Positions 1 through 6,861 of a stretch of DNA of 10,785 nucleotides are shown here, piece after piece (within the stretch, counting starts at the first letter, position 1; every line of letters starts with the position of its first letter). The notes under the pieces were generated by a model, which was not told the origin of the DNA, did no database searches, and saw only the letters and a list, made by a program, of their open reading frames with translations. Source of the DNA: JBGTLW01 sp041743835 (GTDB lineage Bacteria; Planctomycetota; Phycisphaerae; Phycisphaerales; Phycisphaeraceae); NCBI GenBank assembly GCA_041743835.1, contig JBGTLW010000207.1:1-10785 (forward strand). Reading direction: 5' to 3'. A program made the translations under genes and the position numbers.

Positions 1-1
1 A

Positions 2-211
2 CTGGGCCGGGAGGTCGTGATCGTGAAGCGGAGCGATGATGTCAAAGGCTTCGAGGTGTTGCCCAAGCGCTGGATCGTGGAGCGCACGTTTGCATGGCTT
101 GGGCGTTATCGTCGGCTGAGCAAGGACTACGAGAGCCTGGTGACCAGCAGCATCGCGATGATCCAGATCGCCATGACCAACCTTATGCTGCATCGCTTAC
201 AGCCGGGGTGA
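2..211 (+). pseudogene. IS5-type DDE transposase, C-terminal end (5' end outside the window)
   Basis: The reading frame is already open at the left edge (from base 2) and stops at 209-211, giving about 69 residues of the C-terminal end of a DDE transposase. The segment RWIVERTFAWLGRYRRL, followed by SKDYE, is the signature around the catalytic glutamate in IS5-group transposases (the E of VER); the rest is the helical tail that normally ends these proteins. The enzyme cuts and joins the ends of its own insertion sequence. Whether the upstream part is intact cannot be seen, so this may be the end of a complete element or a remnant; pseudogene here only means partial. It lies just upstream of several broken genes, which suggests the IS took part in rearranging this segment. 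Family call is firm; subgroup (possibly IS427-like) is less so. Confidence 0.88.
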
Positions 212-233
212 ACGGCTTTTCGTACACGTTCTG
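212..233. mobile_element. Candidate right end of the IS5-type element
   Basis: Directly after the transposase stop codon is ACGGCTTTTCGTACACGTTC. It resembles in composition and position the terminal inverted repeats of IS5-group elements, which often carry a CTTTT(C/T)-(n)-ACACG-type core close to the transposase stop. The left end lies outside the window, so the inverted repeat and any target duplication cannot be verified. This is an inference from position and resemblance. Confidence 0.35.
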
Positions 234-253
234 ATGAGCAATCTGGTGTCTAG

Positions 254-480
254 GACGGCGCGCACCCGCTGTACTTCGCCCTTATCGCACTGGCAGGTAT
301 CCAGCCAGACGGCCCGGGCTTCGAGCGGGTGCGTATTGCGCCCTGCCGCAGTTCACTGCCTCGCCTCAAAGCGGTGGTGCCGCATCCCAAGGGCGCGATC
401 ACCATGTTCACGCACAAATCACAAGTCGCACTGTTAGTCCTCATATGGACCAGCCCACTCGCGCTTGGCGAGATTCAGTT
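254..480 (+). pseudogene. Remnant of an alpha-L-rhamnosidase-like glycoside hydrolase (C-terminal end)
   Basis: Reading from base 254, just after an in-frame TAG at 251-253, the frame gives DGAHPLYFALIALAGIQPDG, then PGFERVRIAP and, shortly after, VVPHPKGAI. The succession AHPLY, GIxPxxPGF, VRIAP and PHPKGxI is characteristic of the end of the catalytic domain and the start of the C-terminal beta-sandwich in bacterial alpha-L-rhamnosidases (GH78 and relatives). These enzymes remove terminal rhamnose from glycans. The frame is closed upstream by the TAG and the catalytic core is absent, so it is a dead fragment, probably truncated by IS activity. After about base 403 the frame no longer resembles the family. 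Alternatively ATG 404 starts a separate gene: it would encode a signal-peptide-like segment with hydrophobic core VALLVLIW. The end coordinate is approximate. Confidence 0.6.
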
Positions 481-759
481 GACACTGGGGTGGACGGATT
501 GTTTGCCAGGCACTGGCCGGGTCAGGCCGATGGGGAGGTGGACAAGCCGATCACCGTGCGGGTGACTGGCGCAGGCCCTGTCACGCTCACCGCCACCGAC
601 GCGTGGGGGACGGTGATGGACTGGCGACACGAGTTGGCACTCGATGGTGGAGCCGGTGACCTCCCCTTCACCGCTGCGCACGGGGTCTATCGCATCGAGG
701 CACGGGATGAAAGCGGCAGCGTTGTTGCCCAGACGTATGCAGGCATCACAGGTTGCTGA
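445..759 (+). pseudogene. Beta-sandwich-like fragment, probably part of a decayed secreted protein
   Basis: A frame of up to 104 codons encodes a stretch with alternating hydrophobic residues typical of a secreted beta-sandwich domain: KPITVRVTGAGPVTLTATD, then YRIEARDESGSVVAQTY and a final GITGC. I do not recognise a family; N-terminal sandwich domains of glycan-acting enzymes look similar. No convincing ribosome site precedes ATG 445. A signal-peptide-like segment (from ATG 404, core VALLVLIW, possible cleavage after ALG) lies upstream in a different frame, the two overlapping around 470-500. One reading is therefore a single secreted protein broken by a one-base deletion near there. The domain itself looks protein-like, so coding origin is likely, but current function is doubtful. 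Confidence 0.45.
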
Positions 760-870
760 TCATGCTCTGCGCGGCACTACTCCGCATACGGCCGACATAT
801 CCACCGCGATCTTGAGCGTTGATTTTTCGCAAACCGGACTCCGGATACTTATCACATCTACATCATTTCT

Positions 871-1161
871 GTGAGTTGCCCATATGGCCATCCCTCTTTG
901 GTGCCGCCGGCCCTCGTCAAAGACAATTCCAAGACCGGGGCCAGCCTCGTCGTCGACAGCAAGCCGGAGCAGCACGTTGAGCTGCTGGATTACATCGTGA
1001 CATTGCCCTGCAAAATCGCCATCAGCCATTACCGCCACCCTCTGTATGACAACATGCTTGAGGGGTGGACACGCCACGACTTCGATATGCCCAACCACTC
1101 GGGGCAGGGGAAGACCAAAGAGCGGAGAACGGAGTGCCTGTGGACAAACTATCGAAGCTGA
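871..1161 (+). pseudogene. D12-class N6-adenine DNA methyltransferase, C-terminal remnant
   Basis: The translation contains HVELLDYIVTLPCKIAISHY, then PLYDNMLEGW and RTECLWTNY before the stop. This order (xELLxxIxxLPCxxxISxY, PLYxxxLxxW, RTEcLWxN) is the conserved C-terminal half of phage and prophage D12-class (Dam-type) adenine methyltransferases, which methylate adenine using S-adenosylmethionine. The family's catalytic DPPY motif and N-terminal SAM-binding region should lie upstream, but no frame between 760 and 871 shows them, and this frame is closed by TGA at 820-822. The GTG at 871 is just the first available start. It is best read as a truncated remnant. Its last 22 bases overlap the next open frame, consistent with a former phage- or plasmid-type operon. 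Confidence 0.7.
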
Positions 1162-1688
1162 AGGGAAGGAATCAGCAGGCGGGATGGGATGACAGTGCGT
1201 TGAGTCCATACATCCTGCCTGTCAATCAAGTGGACCATCAGTTGGCGGTGTGGGTGAATCCCACGGGTCAAGGGTGGCCCTGGGTGGAGGCGGCGAGGAA
1301 GTTGCGGAAACGGTTTGATGTCGGTGAGCCTGCGGCGGTGGCTGTCAATTTCCAGCACTACGACCATGCTGTGAGGCTTGCGGATTGGATGCGGAGGCAG
1401 GCGTGGTGGTCCCTTCCTTGTGGTGTTCTGGAAGGTGTCTCGCCCGCGGAGGTGTTTGAGCATCTCGTGAGAGGCTACGCGGAGAGGAAAGTGGGTCCGG
1501 TACAGGTCGCTGGAGCGATCAGGAAGATGGCCTTCACCATCGTTGGTTCTATTCAGGGAAGGGCTAATTTTGATGACGACGAGCGAAGCTTGGGCGGTAT
1601 ATTGGGCGGAACGGACTCCGGAGAATCGCAACCGGGTGGCGATGCATTACCTTCCAATGGTGAAGCAAGTGGCGGCGAAGATGGCTAA
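1140..1688 (+). CDS. Hypothetical protein overlapping the methyltransferase remnant
   Basis: A 182-codon frame starting at GTG 1140, with GGAG at 1131-1134 five bases upstream; the frame is open further up, but this start sits at the end of the methyltransferase remnant, overlapping it by 22 bases. I do not recognise the product. The central part looks globular and tryptophan-rich (VNPTGQGWPWVEAARKLRKR, RLADWMRRQAWWSLPCGVLE), and the tail after about residue 140 is rich in Gly, Ser, Glu and Asp and looks disordered. No signal peptide or membrane segment is visible. The 3' end overlaps the start of the sigma-factor remnant at 1573. Overlapping starts suggest these genes once formed one transcript on a mobile or phage-derived element. 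It may be intact, but its neighbours are broken. Confidence 0.5.
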   Translation: MDKLSKLKGRNQQAGWDDSALSPYILPVNQVDHQLAVWVNPTGQGWPWVEAARKLRKRFDVGEPAAVAVNFQHYDHAVRLADWMRRQAWWSLPCGVLEGVSPAEVFEHLVRGYAERKVGPVQVAGAIRKMAFTIVGSIQGRANFDDDERSLGGILGGTDSGESQPGGDALPSNGEASGGEDG

Positions 1689-1822
1689 GGTGAGGGGGAT
1701 GGGTTGGAGTTTGATGATTTGGTGTCGATGGGTGCTATCGGATTGATGGATGCCATTGAGCGATACGAGCCGGAGGTGGGTGGCAGCTTTGCGGCGTTTG
1801 CTTGGCCTCGGGTGCGGGGGGC
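1573..1822 (+). pseudogene. FliA/WhiG-like sigma-70 family factor, region 2 only, frameshifted
   Basis: From ATG 1573 the frame reads MTTSEAWAVYWAERTPENRN, then RVAMHYLPMVKQVAAKMAKV, the region 1.2/2.1 pattern of FliA-type sigma factors (PexRNxLxxxYLPxVkxvA). At about 1692-1703, in a G-rich run, the similarity jumps to another frame, which continues EFDDLVSMGAIGLMDAIERY and then EPEVGGSFAAFAWPRVRGA, the region 2.2-2.4 core that binds RNA polymerase and the -10 element. The jump fits loss of one base. After RVRGA (about 1822) similarity ends; regions 3 and 4, needed for -35 recognition, are missing in all frames. GGGAAGGG at 1556-1563 is a plausible former ribosome site. So the gene is both frameshifted and truncated, with cas3 beginning 140 bases further on. 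A homopolymer sequencing error could explain the frameshift but not the truncation. Confidence 0.78.
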
Positions 1823-1962
1823 GGGTTTGATTCACGGTTGCGTCTTTGGCCCCCCGGCGCTCACGGCTGAGGCCCCAGCGGCAGATCACAGGTATCAAGC
1901 GTACACTGGTGGGCTGTGTCACCTTACGCCGTTGAACTTGAACCCATTGTCCGGGAGCGTTC

Positions 1963-4251
1963 ATGTTTGCTCACTCATCCAAGTGCGAGGGCCAGCCGTG
2001 GGAGCCACTTGAAGACCACCTGCTGGCTGTGGCCTCGAGGGCAGCCGGGTTCTGTGATGCGTTTGGGGCAAGGGAGCTTGGTCGTCTGGCGGGGGGTTGG
2101 CACGACCTAGGCAAAAGCTCGCTAGCGTTTCAGCGGTATGTGCTGGGGGCTTATGCCGACGAGGCTGACAGCGATTTTCCGGAGGATGACGCCAACCCGC
2201 TTCCAACACGCGTTCCCCGCAAGCGCGTCGATCACTCCACCGCCGGGGCGCAGCACGCGGAGCGGACGTTGCCCGCGCCTTTCAACAATGTTCTCGCCTA
2301 CGCTATCGCGGCTCACCACGGCCGGCTGCCCGACTGGGATGCCGCGGCAAGCGACGCCACGCTACCCAAGCGATTAGCCAAGCGCATCGAACCCTTGCAA
2401 ACCCTCGAGGCTGTCCCCCTGTCGCCCGCGGACCCGCCTGCCTTGATCAGCCCTGACTATAAGATCGACCCCGATCGCCAGGCCTTCCAACTCGCCTTGC
2501 TGACCCGCATGATCTACTCAGCCCTGGTGGATGCGGATCGCCTGGAGACCGAGCGTTACTATTTCCCCGATCGCGCCGCCCTGCGTCCCGGCAAGCCATC
2601 CCCGCCCGCGGAGCTTCTCCGTCAACTCGACCACTTTATTGTGGAGCTGCGTGCCAAACGCCAGGGAGACCTCGCCGCCCCCGTGGATCGCCATCGCGAT
2701 GCGGTGCTGGCGGATTGCCGCAGCAAAGCCACACTGCCGCCTGGCGTGTTCTCGCTGACCGTGCCCACCGGCGGGGGCAAGACGCTTGCCTCCATGGCAT
2801 TCGCCCTCACCCACGCCGCCCATCACGGCCACCGCCGCGTCCTTTACGCGCTGCCCTATACCAGCATCATCGAGCAGACAGCCGCCACCTTTAGCCAGGT
2901 GTTCACGAATCCAGACGACGTGTTGGAGCACCACAGCAATTTCGACACGGCCGCCCGCTTCGACGATACGCGGCGTCGTAGCTCGTACGAGATGGCGGCT
3001 GAGAACTTTGATGCGACGGTGATCGTCACCACCAACGTCCAGCTCTTTGAATCTCTGTTCTCCGCCCACCGCTCGACCTGCCGCAAGCTCCATCGGCTGG
3101 CTGGCAGCGTGATCGTGCTCGACGAGGCCCAGTGCATCCCACCGCGATTGCTCCGGCCTACGCTGGCGGTGCTGGAGGAACTGGTCCGCAACTACCGCTG
3201 CACGCTAGTGCTGTGTACTGCGACCCAGCCGGCGATCACCGTGCGCGAGGAGTTCCCCATCGGCATGAGCGGGGTCACGGAGATCGTGGATCACCCGCAA
3301 ACCCTTTACGCCCAGATGAAACGGGTTGCCGTGCAGGACCTTGGGCCATGTGAAGACGATGCCCTGGCCGCCCGGATTGCCGGGCACGACGCGGCGTTGT
3401 GCATCGTCAACACCCGCCGACACGCCGCCGAGTTGACGCGTCTGACCCGCGAGGCCGGGGCGGAGGATGTGATCCACCTCAGCGCGGCGATGTGCCCGGC
3501 CCACCGCCGCACGCTGGTGCAGGACATCAAGGCTCGGCTCGCGGACAAAGCACCTTGCCGGGTGGTCAGCACCCAGGTGATCGAGGCGGGGGTGGATGTG
3601 GATTTCCCCGCGGTGTATCGGGCCATAGCTGGGTTTGATTCGATCGCCCAGGCCGCAGGCCGATGTAACCGCGAGGGCCGCAGTGCGGTGGGGGAGGTGT
3701 ACGTGTTTGAAACCCACCACAAGCCGGCCATGTCGATGCTCGACAGCGTCTCGGCTGCACGCGCCCTGTTCCCCGACCACCGCGACCCGCTGGCGCTCGA
3801 CGCCATCGAAGCCTACTTCCGGCGGGTCTACTGGTCCGAGGGGCAAAAGGGGCAACGGCCTTGGGACACCAAAGATGTGATGGGCAGTTTCACCTGTCAG
3901 AACCACAATCGAAAGTTCATCTGCGCGTTCAACTTCCGCCAGGCGGAAGAACGCTTCCGCTGGATCGACAGCGTGACGACAACCATCATCGTGCCCTATG
4001 GCGATGGACAGCAGCTAATTGACCGTATCCGACTTGCCGACGAGCCCGACTGGACACTGCTGCGACAGGCACAGCAGTTCGGCGTCGCGGTGTACGGCCC
4101 GGAGTTCGACAAACTGCTCCAAAACCAGACGATCAGCCCATACTTCGACGGATGCGTCTGGGTACTCAACCGCCCCGAGGCCTACGACCCGGTTCTCGGC
4201 CTCCGGGTGGATATCGCGGGCATGGACCCGGATTTTCTGGCGTCCTGCTGA
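1963..4251 (+). CDS. cas3: Cas3 nuclease-helicase, type I-C
   Basis: This 762-residue protein is the interference nuclease: the effector complex recruits it to a target R-loop, where it nicks and degrades DNA while translocating 3'-5'. The N-terminal HD nuclease domain shows H19, the paired WHDLGK (H47, D48, K51), H91, H118/H119 and D190. The superfamily 2 helicase follows: Walker A PTGGGKT at 268-274, TNVQLFESL near 357, DEAQ at 387-390, CTATQP at 418-423, STQVIEAGVDVD at 536-547 and QAAGRCNREG at 563-572. All key residues are present, so it looks active. HD and helicase are fused in one chain, the usual I-C form and normal length. GGGAG at 1953-1957, five bases before ATG 1963, supports the start. 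No clear promoter is visible in 1823-1962. It is separated from cas5c by 85 bases, so it may be a separate transcription unit. Confidence 0.97.
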   Translation: MFAHSSKCEGQPWEPLEDHLLAVASRAAGFCDAFGARELGRLAGGWHDLGKSSLAFQRYVLGAYADEADSDFPEDDANPLPTRVPRKRVDHSTAGAQHAERTLPAPFNNVLAYAIAAHHGRLPDWDAAASDATLPKRLAKRIEPLQTLEAVPLSPADPPALISPDYKIDPDRQAFQLALLTRMIYSALVDADRLETERYYFPDRAALRPGKPSPPAELLRQLDHFIVELRAKRQGDLAAPVDRHRDAVLADCRSKATLPPGVFSLTVPTGGGKTLASMAFALTHAAHHGHRRVLYALPYTSIIEQTAATFSQVFTNPDDVLEHHSNFDTAARFDDTRRRSSYEMAAENFDATVIVTTNVQLFESLFSAHRSTCRKLHRLAGSVIVLDEAQCIPPRLLRPTLAVLEELVRNYRCTLVLCTATQPAITVREEFPIGMSGVTEIVDHPQTLYAQMKRVAVQDLGPCEDDALAARIAGHDAALCIVNTRRHAAELTRLTREAGAEDVIHLSAAMCPAHRRTLVQDIKARLADKAPCRVVSTQVIEAGVDVDFPAVYRAIAGFDSIAQAAGRCNREGRSAVGEVYVFETHHKPAMSMLDSVSAARALFPDHRDPLALDAIEAYFRRVYWSEGQKGQRPWDTKDVMGSFTCQNHNRKFICAFNFRQAEERFRWIDSVTTTIIVPYGDGQQLIDRIRLADEPDWTLLRQAQQFGVAVYGPEFDKLLQNQTISPYFDGCVWVLNRPEAYDPVLGLRVDIAGMDPDFLASC

Positions 4252-4278
4252 CTATCTGCCACGGCGGACAATCCGCAC

Positions 4279-4307
4279 TTGACACCCCGTATTTGTTTGG
4301 TTAACGT
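4279..4307 (+). promoter_or_regulatory. Candidate promoter for cas5c-cas8c-cas7c
   Basis: In the 85-base gap between cas3 and cas5c, a perfect TTGACA (4279-4284) is followed after 17 bases by TAACGT (4302-4307), a weak -10 box with three of six consensus matches. Transcription would start near 4314, leaving a leader of about 23 bases that contains the cas5c ribosome site. The -35 box is clear; the -10 is poor, so strength or need for an activator is open. Confidence 0.45.
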
Positions 4308-4336
4308 ATGGCACCTCTCCACTCCGGGAGCTTACC

Positions 4337-5086
4337 GTGCCTGTACGAATCCTGATCTCCGGTGACCTGGCCTGCTTCACGCGCCCTGAGATGAAGGTCG
4401 AACGCGTCAGCTACGACGTGATCACCCCCTCTGCCGCCCGGGGCATCCTCGAAGCCATCTACTGGAAGCCGCAGATCCGCTGGGCCATCGATCGCATCCA
4501 CGTGCTGCGGCCGATCCGGTTCACGAACCTCCGGCGGAACGAGGTGGGGGCCAAAATTGTAGTTGATGGCCCGACCGGTGTGCGAGCATCCATGCGGAAC
4601 GGCCGCGGAAAGCTAGGGTTGTATATTGACGACATTGATAATGCCGGCAAACTGAAGCACCGCCAGCAGCGGGCCGCGACGCTGCTGCGGGATGTGGCTT
4701 ACCTCGTCGAGGCCCACTTCGATATCGTGGACGGGGAAGACAACGCGGCCAAGCACCTGGACCAGTTCAACCGCCGCGCCCGCCGGGGCCAGCACTTCCA
4801 CCAACCCTACCTGGGCTGCCGAGAGTTCCCCGCCGATGTCGAGCTGGTCGAGGAAGGCGCTCCGCAGCCCGAGCCGAGCGTCGAGGACGCGCGTGAGTTT
4901 TCCGGGACACGCGACCTGGGCTACATGCTCTACGACATCCGCTACACCCCGGACGAGCACGGCACGGTCATCGACAGCAACCGCCACGAACGGCTGGCCG
5001 CCGAACCCTGCTTCTTCCGTGCGACCATGATCGATGGCATGATTGATGTGGCGAAGCTGGTTGATGAACAGGGGGTGTGCCGGTGA
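4337..5086 (+). CDS. cas5c: Cas5c (Cas5d), pre-crRNA endoribonuclease and effector subunit
   Basis: A 249-residue Cas5 of the I-C type. In this subtype there is no Cas6: Cas5c itself cuts the CRISPR transcript within each repeat and stays bound to the crRNA 5' handle in the effector. The N-terminus (RILISGDLACFTRPEMKVER, then SYDVITPSAARGILEAIYWK) is the Cas5 ferredoxin-like fold with its conserved SYDVxTPSAARGxLEAIxW motif. By position and context Y42 and the pair K107-H108 (in AGKLKHRQQRA) correspond to the catalytic Tyr/Lys/His of the characterised Bacillus Cas5d, so processing activity is expected. Start GTG 4337 has GGGAG at 4326-4330 six bases upstream. The stop overlaps the cas8c start by four bases (GTGA), implying translational coupling. 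Length is normal. Confidence 0.95.
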   Translation: MPVRILISGDLACFTRPEMKVERVSYDVITPSAARGILEAIYWKPQIRWAIDRIHVLRPIRFTNLRRNEVGAKIVVDGPTGVRASMRNGRGKLGLYIDDIDNAGKLKHRQQRAATLLRDVAYLVEAHFDIVDGEDNAAKHLDQFNRRARRGQHFHQPYLGCREFPADVELVEEGAPQPEPSVEDAREFSGTRDLGYMLYDIRYTPDEHGTVIDSNRHERLAAEPCFFRATMIDGMIDVAKLVDEQGVCR

Positions 5087-6861
5087 TCCTTGATGCACTG
5101 GTCAAACATTACGACCGCCTAGCCGACGACCCGGAAAGCGGGATCGCACCGCTCGGGTTCAGCCGGCAGAACATCGGGTTCGCGGTGGTCTTGAATCCCG
5201 ATGGCAGCCTCCACGGCATCGAGCCCCGCGTCGATGAAAGCTCCGGCAAGCCCCGGCCGATCAACCGCGTGGTGCCAGGTCAGAGCAAACCACCGGGCCA
5301 GGGCCTCAACCCCTGCCTGCTCTGGGACAACCCGACTTACCTCCTGGGTTATGCACCTAACGATCGCGATCCCGAATGGGCCGCCAAGCGATTTGAGAGC
5401 TTCCGCGATCGGCACCTTGCCCTTGCGGACCACATCGACGATGCGGGGTTCGCAGCCGTGTGCAAGTTCCTCGAAGCATGGAGCCCCGCCGCCCTGGCCG
5501 ATCGCAGCGATACCGATCCGTTGACCCGGCCGGGCTTTGGGGTGTTTCAACTGCGCACAGAAAACCGTTACGTTCATGAGGCCCCCGAGATACAGGCCTA
5601 CTGGCTTAGGCAAGTCGCGGCCGGTTCGAGCGGTGAAGGCGCATCGGCTATGTGCCTTGTCACCGGGGAGTCCGGGCCGATCGCCCGGCTGCACGAACCC
5701 AAGATCAAACGCGTCGCGGGGGCTCAGAGCATGGGGGCCACGCTGGTCTCCTTCAACGAGACGGCTTACGACTCCTTCGGCAAGTCTCAGGGCGACAACG
5801 CCCCGGTCTCGCAGCGAGCCGCTTTCGCCTACACCACCGCCCTCAACGCATTGCTTGATGATGACAAACACCGCGTCCAACTTGGCGACACGACCTGCGT
5901 GTTCTGGGCCGACGCGCCGGGCAGTGAGGCCCCCGACGCGGTGGCCGAGGCGATGGGTGTGTACCCGGGCTTCGCCATCCCCGAGGCCGACGGCGAGCCG
6001 ACCCGCTCCGCCCTGTCCGATTTCCTCGCCCGCTTCCGCCAAGGCAAAGCCGGGGCCGACACCCAGGCACTGGCACAACCCGACGCCAACTTCTACATCC
6101 TCGGCCTAGCCCCCAACGCCGCCCGCATCAGTGTCCGATTCTGGCACCAGTGCCGCATCACCGAGCTGGCCGATCGGCTCCAGAGTCACGGCGAGGCACT
6201 GGACATCATCCCCGACCGCCCCGACCAACGCCCGCCGACCGTCTGGCAACTGCTCCGTGAAACAGCCCGCGAATCCAAGGACATCCCGCCGCTGCTGGGC
6301 GGGGCGTACGCCCGAGCTGTTCTGCTCGATCTCGACTACCCCGCCGCGATGATCACCGCCGTGTTGCGCCGCATCGTCGCTGACCGAACCATGAACCATT
6401 GCCGCGCCGCCATACTCAAGGCCTGGCTTATCCGCAATCACAAACAGGAGATCACCGTGGCGCTCGACACCCATCGCACCGACCCCGCGTATCTGCTCGG
6501 CCGACTGTTCGCCGCCTACGAAAAAGTGCAGCGTGACGCCCTGGGCGACAAGCTCAACCGCACCATCCGCGACAGCTATCTCGCCTCAGCCTCCGCCACG
6601 CCGGCGGGCATCTTCCCCCGGCTCTACCGCCTCAGCCAGCACCACATGAGCAACCTCCGCCGCGACAAACCGGGCCTCGCGGTCGTGCGCGAGCGGTTGA
6701 TCGGCGAGATCTGCGACAAGCTCGACACCTTCCCCCATCGTCTTAGCCTGCCTGAGCAAGGGCTCTTCGCCATCGGCTATTACCACCAGACCCAGCACTT
6801 TTACAAGAAACCCGCCGACGAATCTTCCGAGGCCCAACCGGAGACCCTGACCCATGCCTGA
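5083..6861 (+). CDS. cas8c: Cas8c (Csd1), large subunit of the type I-C effector
   Basis: Large subunit of the I-C effector complex, which recognises the PAM and opens target DNA. From GTG 5083 it is 592 residues, normal for Csd1. I chose 5083 (VILDALVKHYDRLA) rather than GTG 5077 because it makes the typical four-base GTGA overlap with cas5c and has AGGGGG at 5070-5075 seven bases upstream. Family landmarks: the N-terminal ILDALVxHYDRL, CLLWDNPTYLLGY near 78-90, and the Csd1 hallmark around residues 191-258, CLVTGESGPIARLHEPKIK then GATLVSFNETAYDSFG and AFAYTTALNALL. The C-terminal 134 residues can also be made separately as Cas11c. The stop overlaps the cas7c start by eight bases. No missing or broken part is seen. 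Confidence 0.96.
   Translation: MILDALVKHYDRLADDPESGIAPLGFSRQNIGFAVVLNPDGSLHGIEPRVDESSGKPRPINRVVPGQSKPPGQGLNPCLLWDNPTYLLGYAPNDRDPEWAAKRFESFRDRHLALADHIDDAGFAAVCKFLEAWSPAALADRSDTDPLTRPGFGVFQLRTENRYVHEAPEIQAYWLRQVAAGSSGEGASAMCLVTGESGPIARLHEPKIKRVAGAQSMGATLVSFNETAYDSFGKSQGDNAPVSQRAAFAYTTALNALLDDDKHRVQLGDTTCVFWADAPGSEAPDAVAEAMGVYPGFAIPEADGEPTRSALSDFLARFRQGKAGADTQALAQPDANFYILGLAPNAARISVRFWHQCRITELADRLQSHGEALDIIPDRPDQRPPTVWQLLRETARESKDIPPLLGGAYARAVLLDLDYPAAMITAVLRRIVADRTMNHCRAAILKAWLIRNHKQEITVALDTHRTDPAYLLGRLFAAYEKVQRDALGDKLNRTIRDSYLASASATPAGIFPRLYRLSQHHMSNLRRDKPGLAVVRERLIGEICDKLDTFPHRLSLPEQGLFAIGYYHQTQHFYKKPADESSEAQPETLTHA
6457..6861 (+). CDS. cas11c: Cas11c small subunit from an internal start within cas8c
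   Basis: Type I-C loci lack a separate small-subunit gene; established work shows that Cas11c is translated from an internal start in the 3' part of cas8c and lines the belly of the complex. Here AGGAG at 6446-6450 lies six bases before an in-frame GTG at 6457, giving a 134-residue product starting VALDTHRTDPAYLLGRLFAA. The TxPAYLLGRLFA start matches where Cas11c begins in characterised I-C systems, and the length fits the roughly 120-135 residues expected. The product is predicted mostly helical, as in other small subunits. It shares its stop with cas8c. The ribosome site is seen directly; separate expression is inferred. Confidence 0.8.
   Translation: MALDTHRTDPAYLLGRLFAAYEKVQRDALGDKLNRTIRDSYLASASATPAGIFPRLYRLSQHHMSNLRRDKPGLAVVRERLIGEICDKLDTFPHRLSLPEQGLFAIGYYHQTQHFYKKPADESSEAQPETLTHA

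Noticed and set aside
234..437. A 67-codon + strand frame after the IS end
   Set aside because: Ser/Arg/Cys-rich translation in the shadow of the rhamnosidase-like frame that has real family motifs.
1827..1907. A promoter for cas3 (TTGATT at 1827, TACACT at 1902)
   Set aside because: No -35/-10 pair with acceptable spacing was found in 1823-1962. TACACT has no suitable partner 16-18 bases upstream, so no promoter is claimed.
3205..3906. A 233-codon minus-strand frame within cas3
   Set aside because: It is opposite the conserved helicase motifs of cas3, and its product is low in recognisable structure, His/Arg/Gly-rich. Treated as a shadow.
5119..6078. A 319-codon minus-strand frame within cas8c
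   Set aside because: It lies wholly opposite the well-supported cas8c gene; GC-rich coding DNA often leaves the opposite strand open. No family motif is visible.
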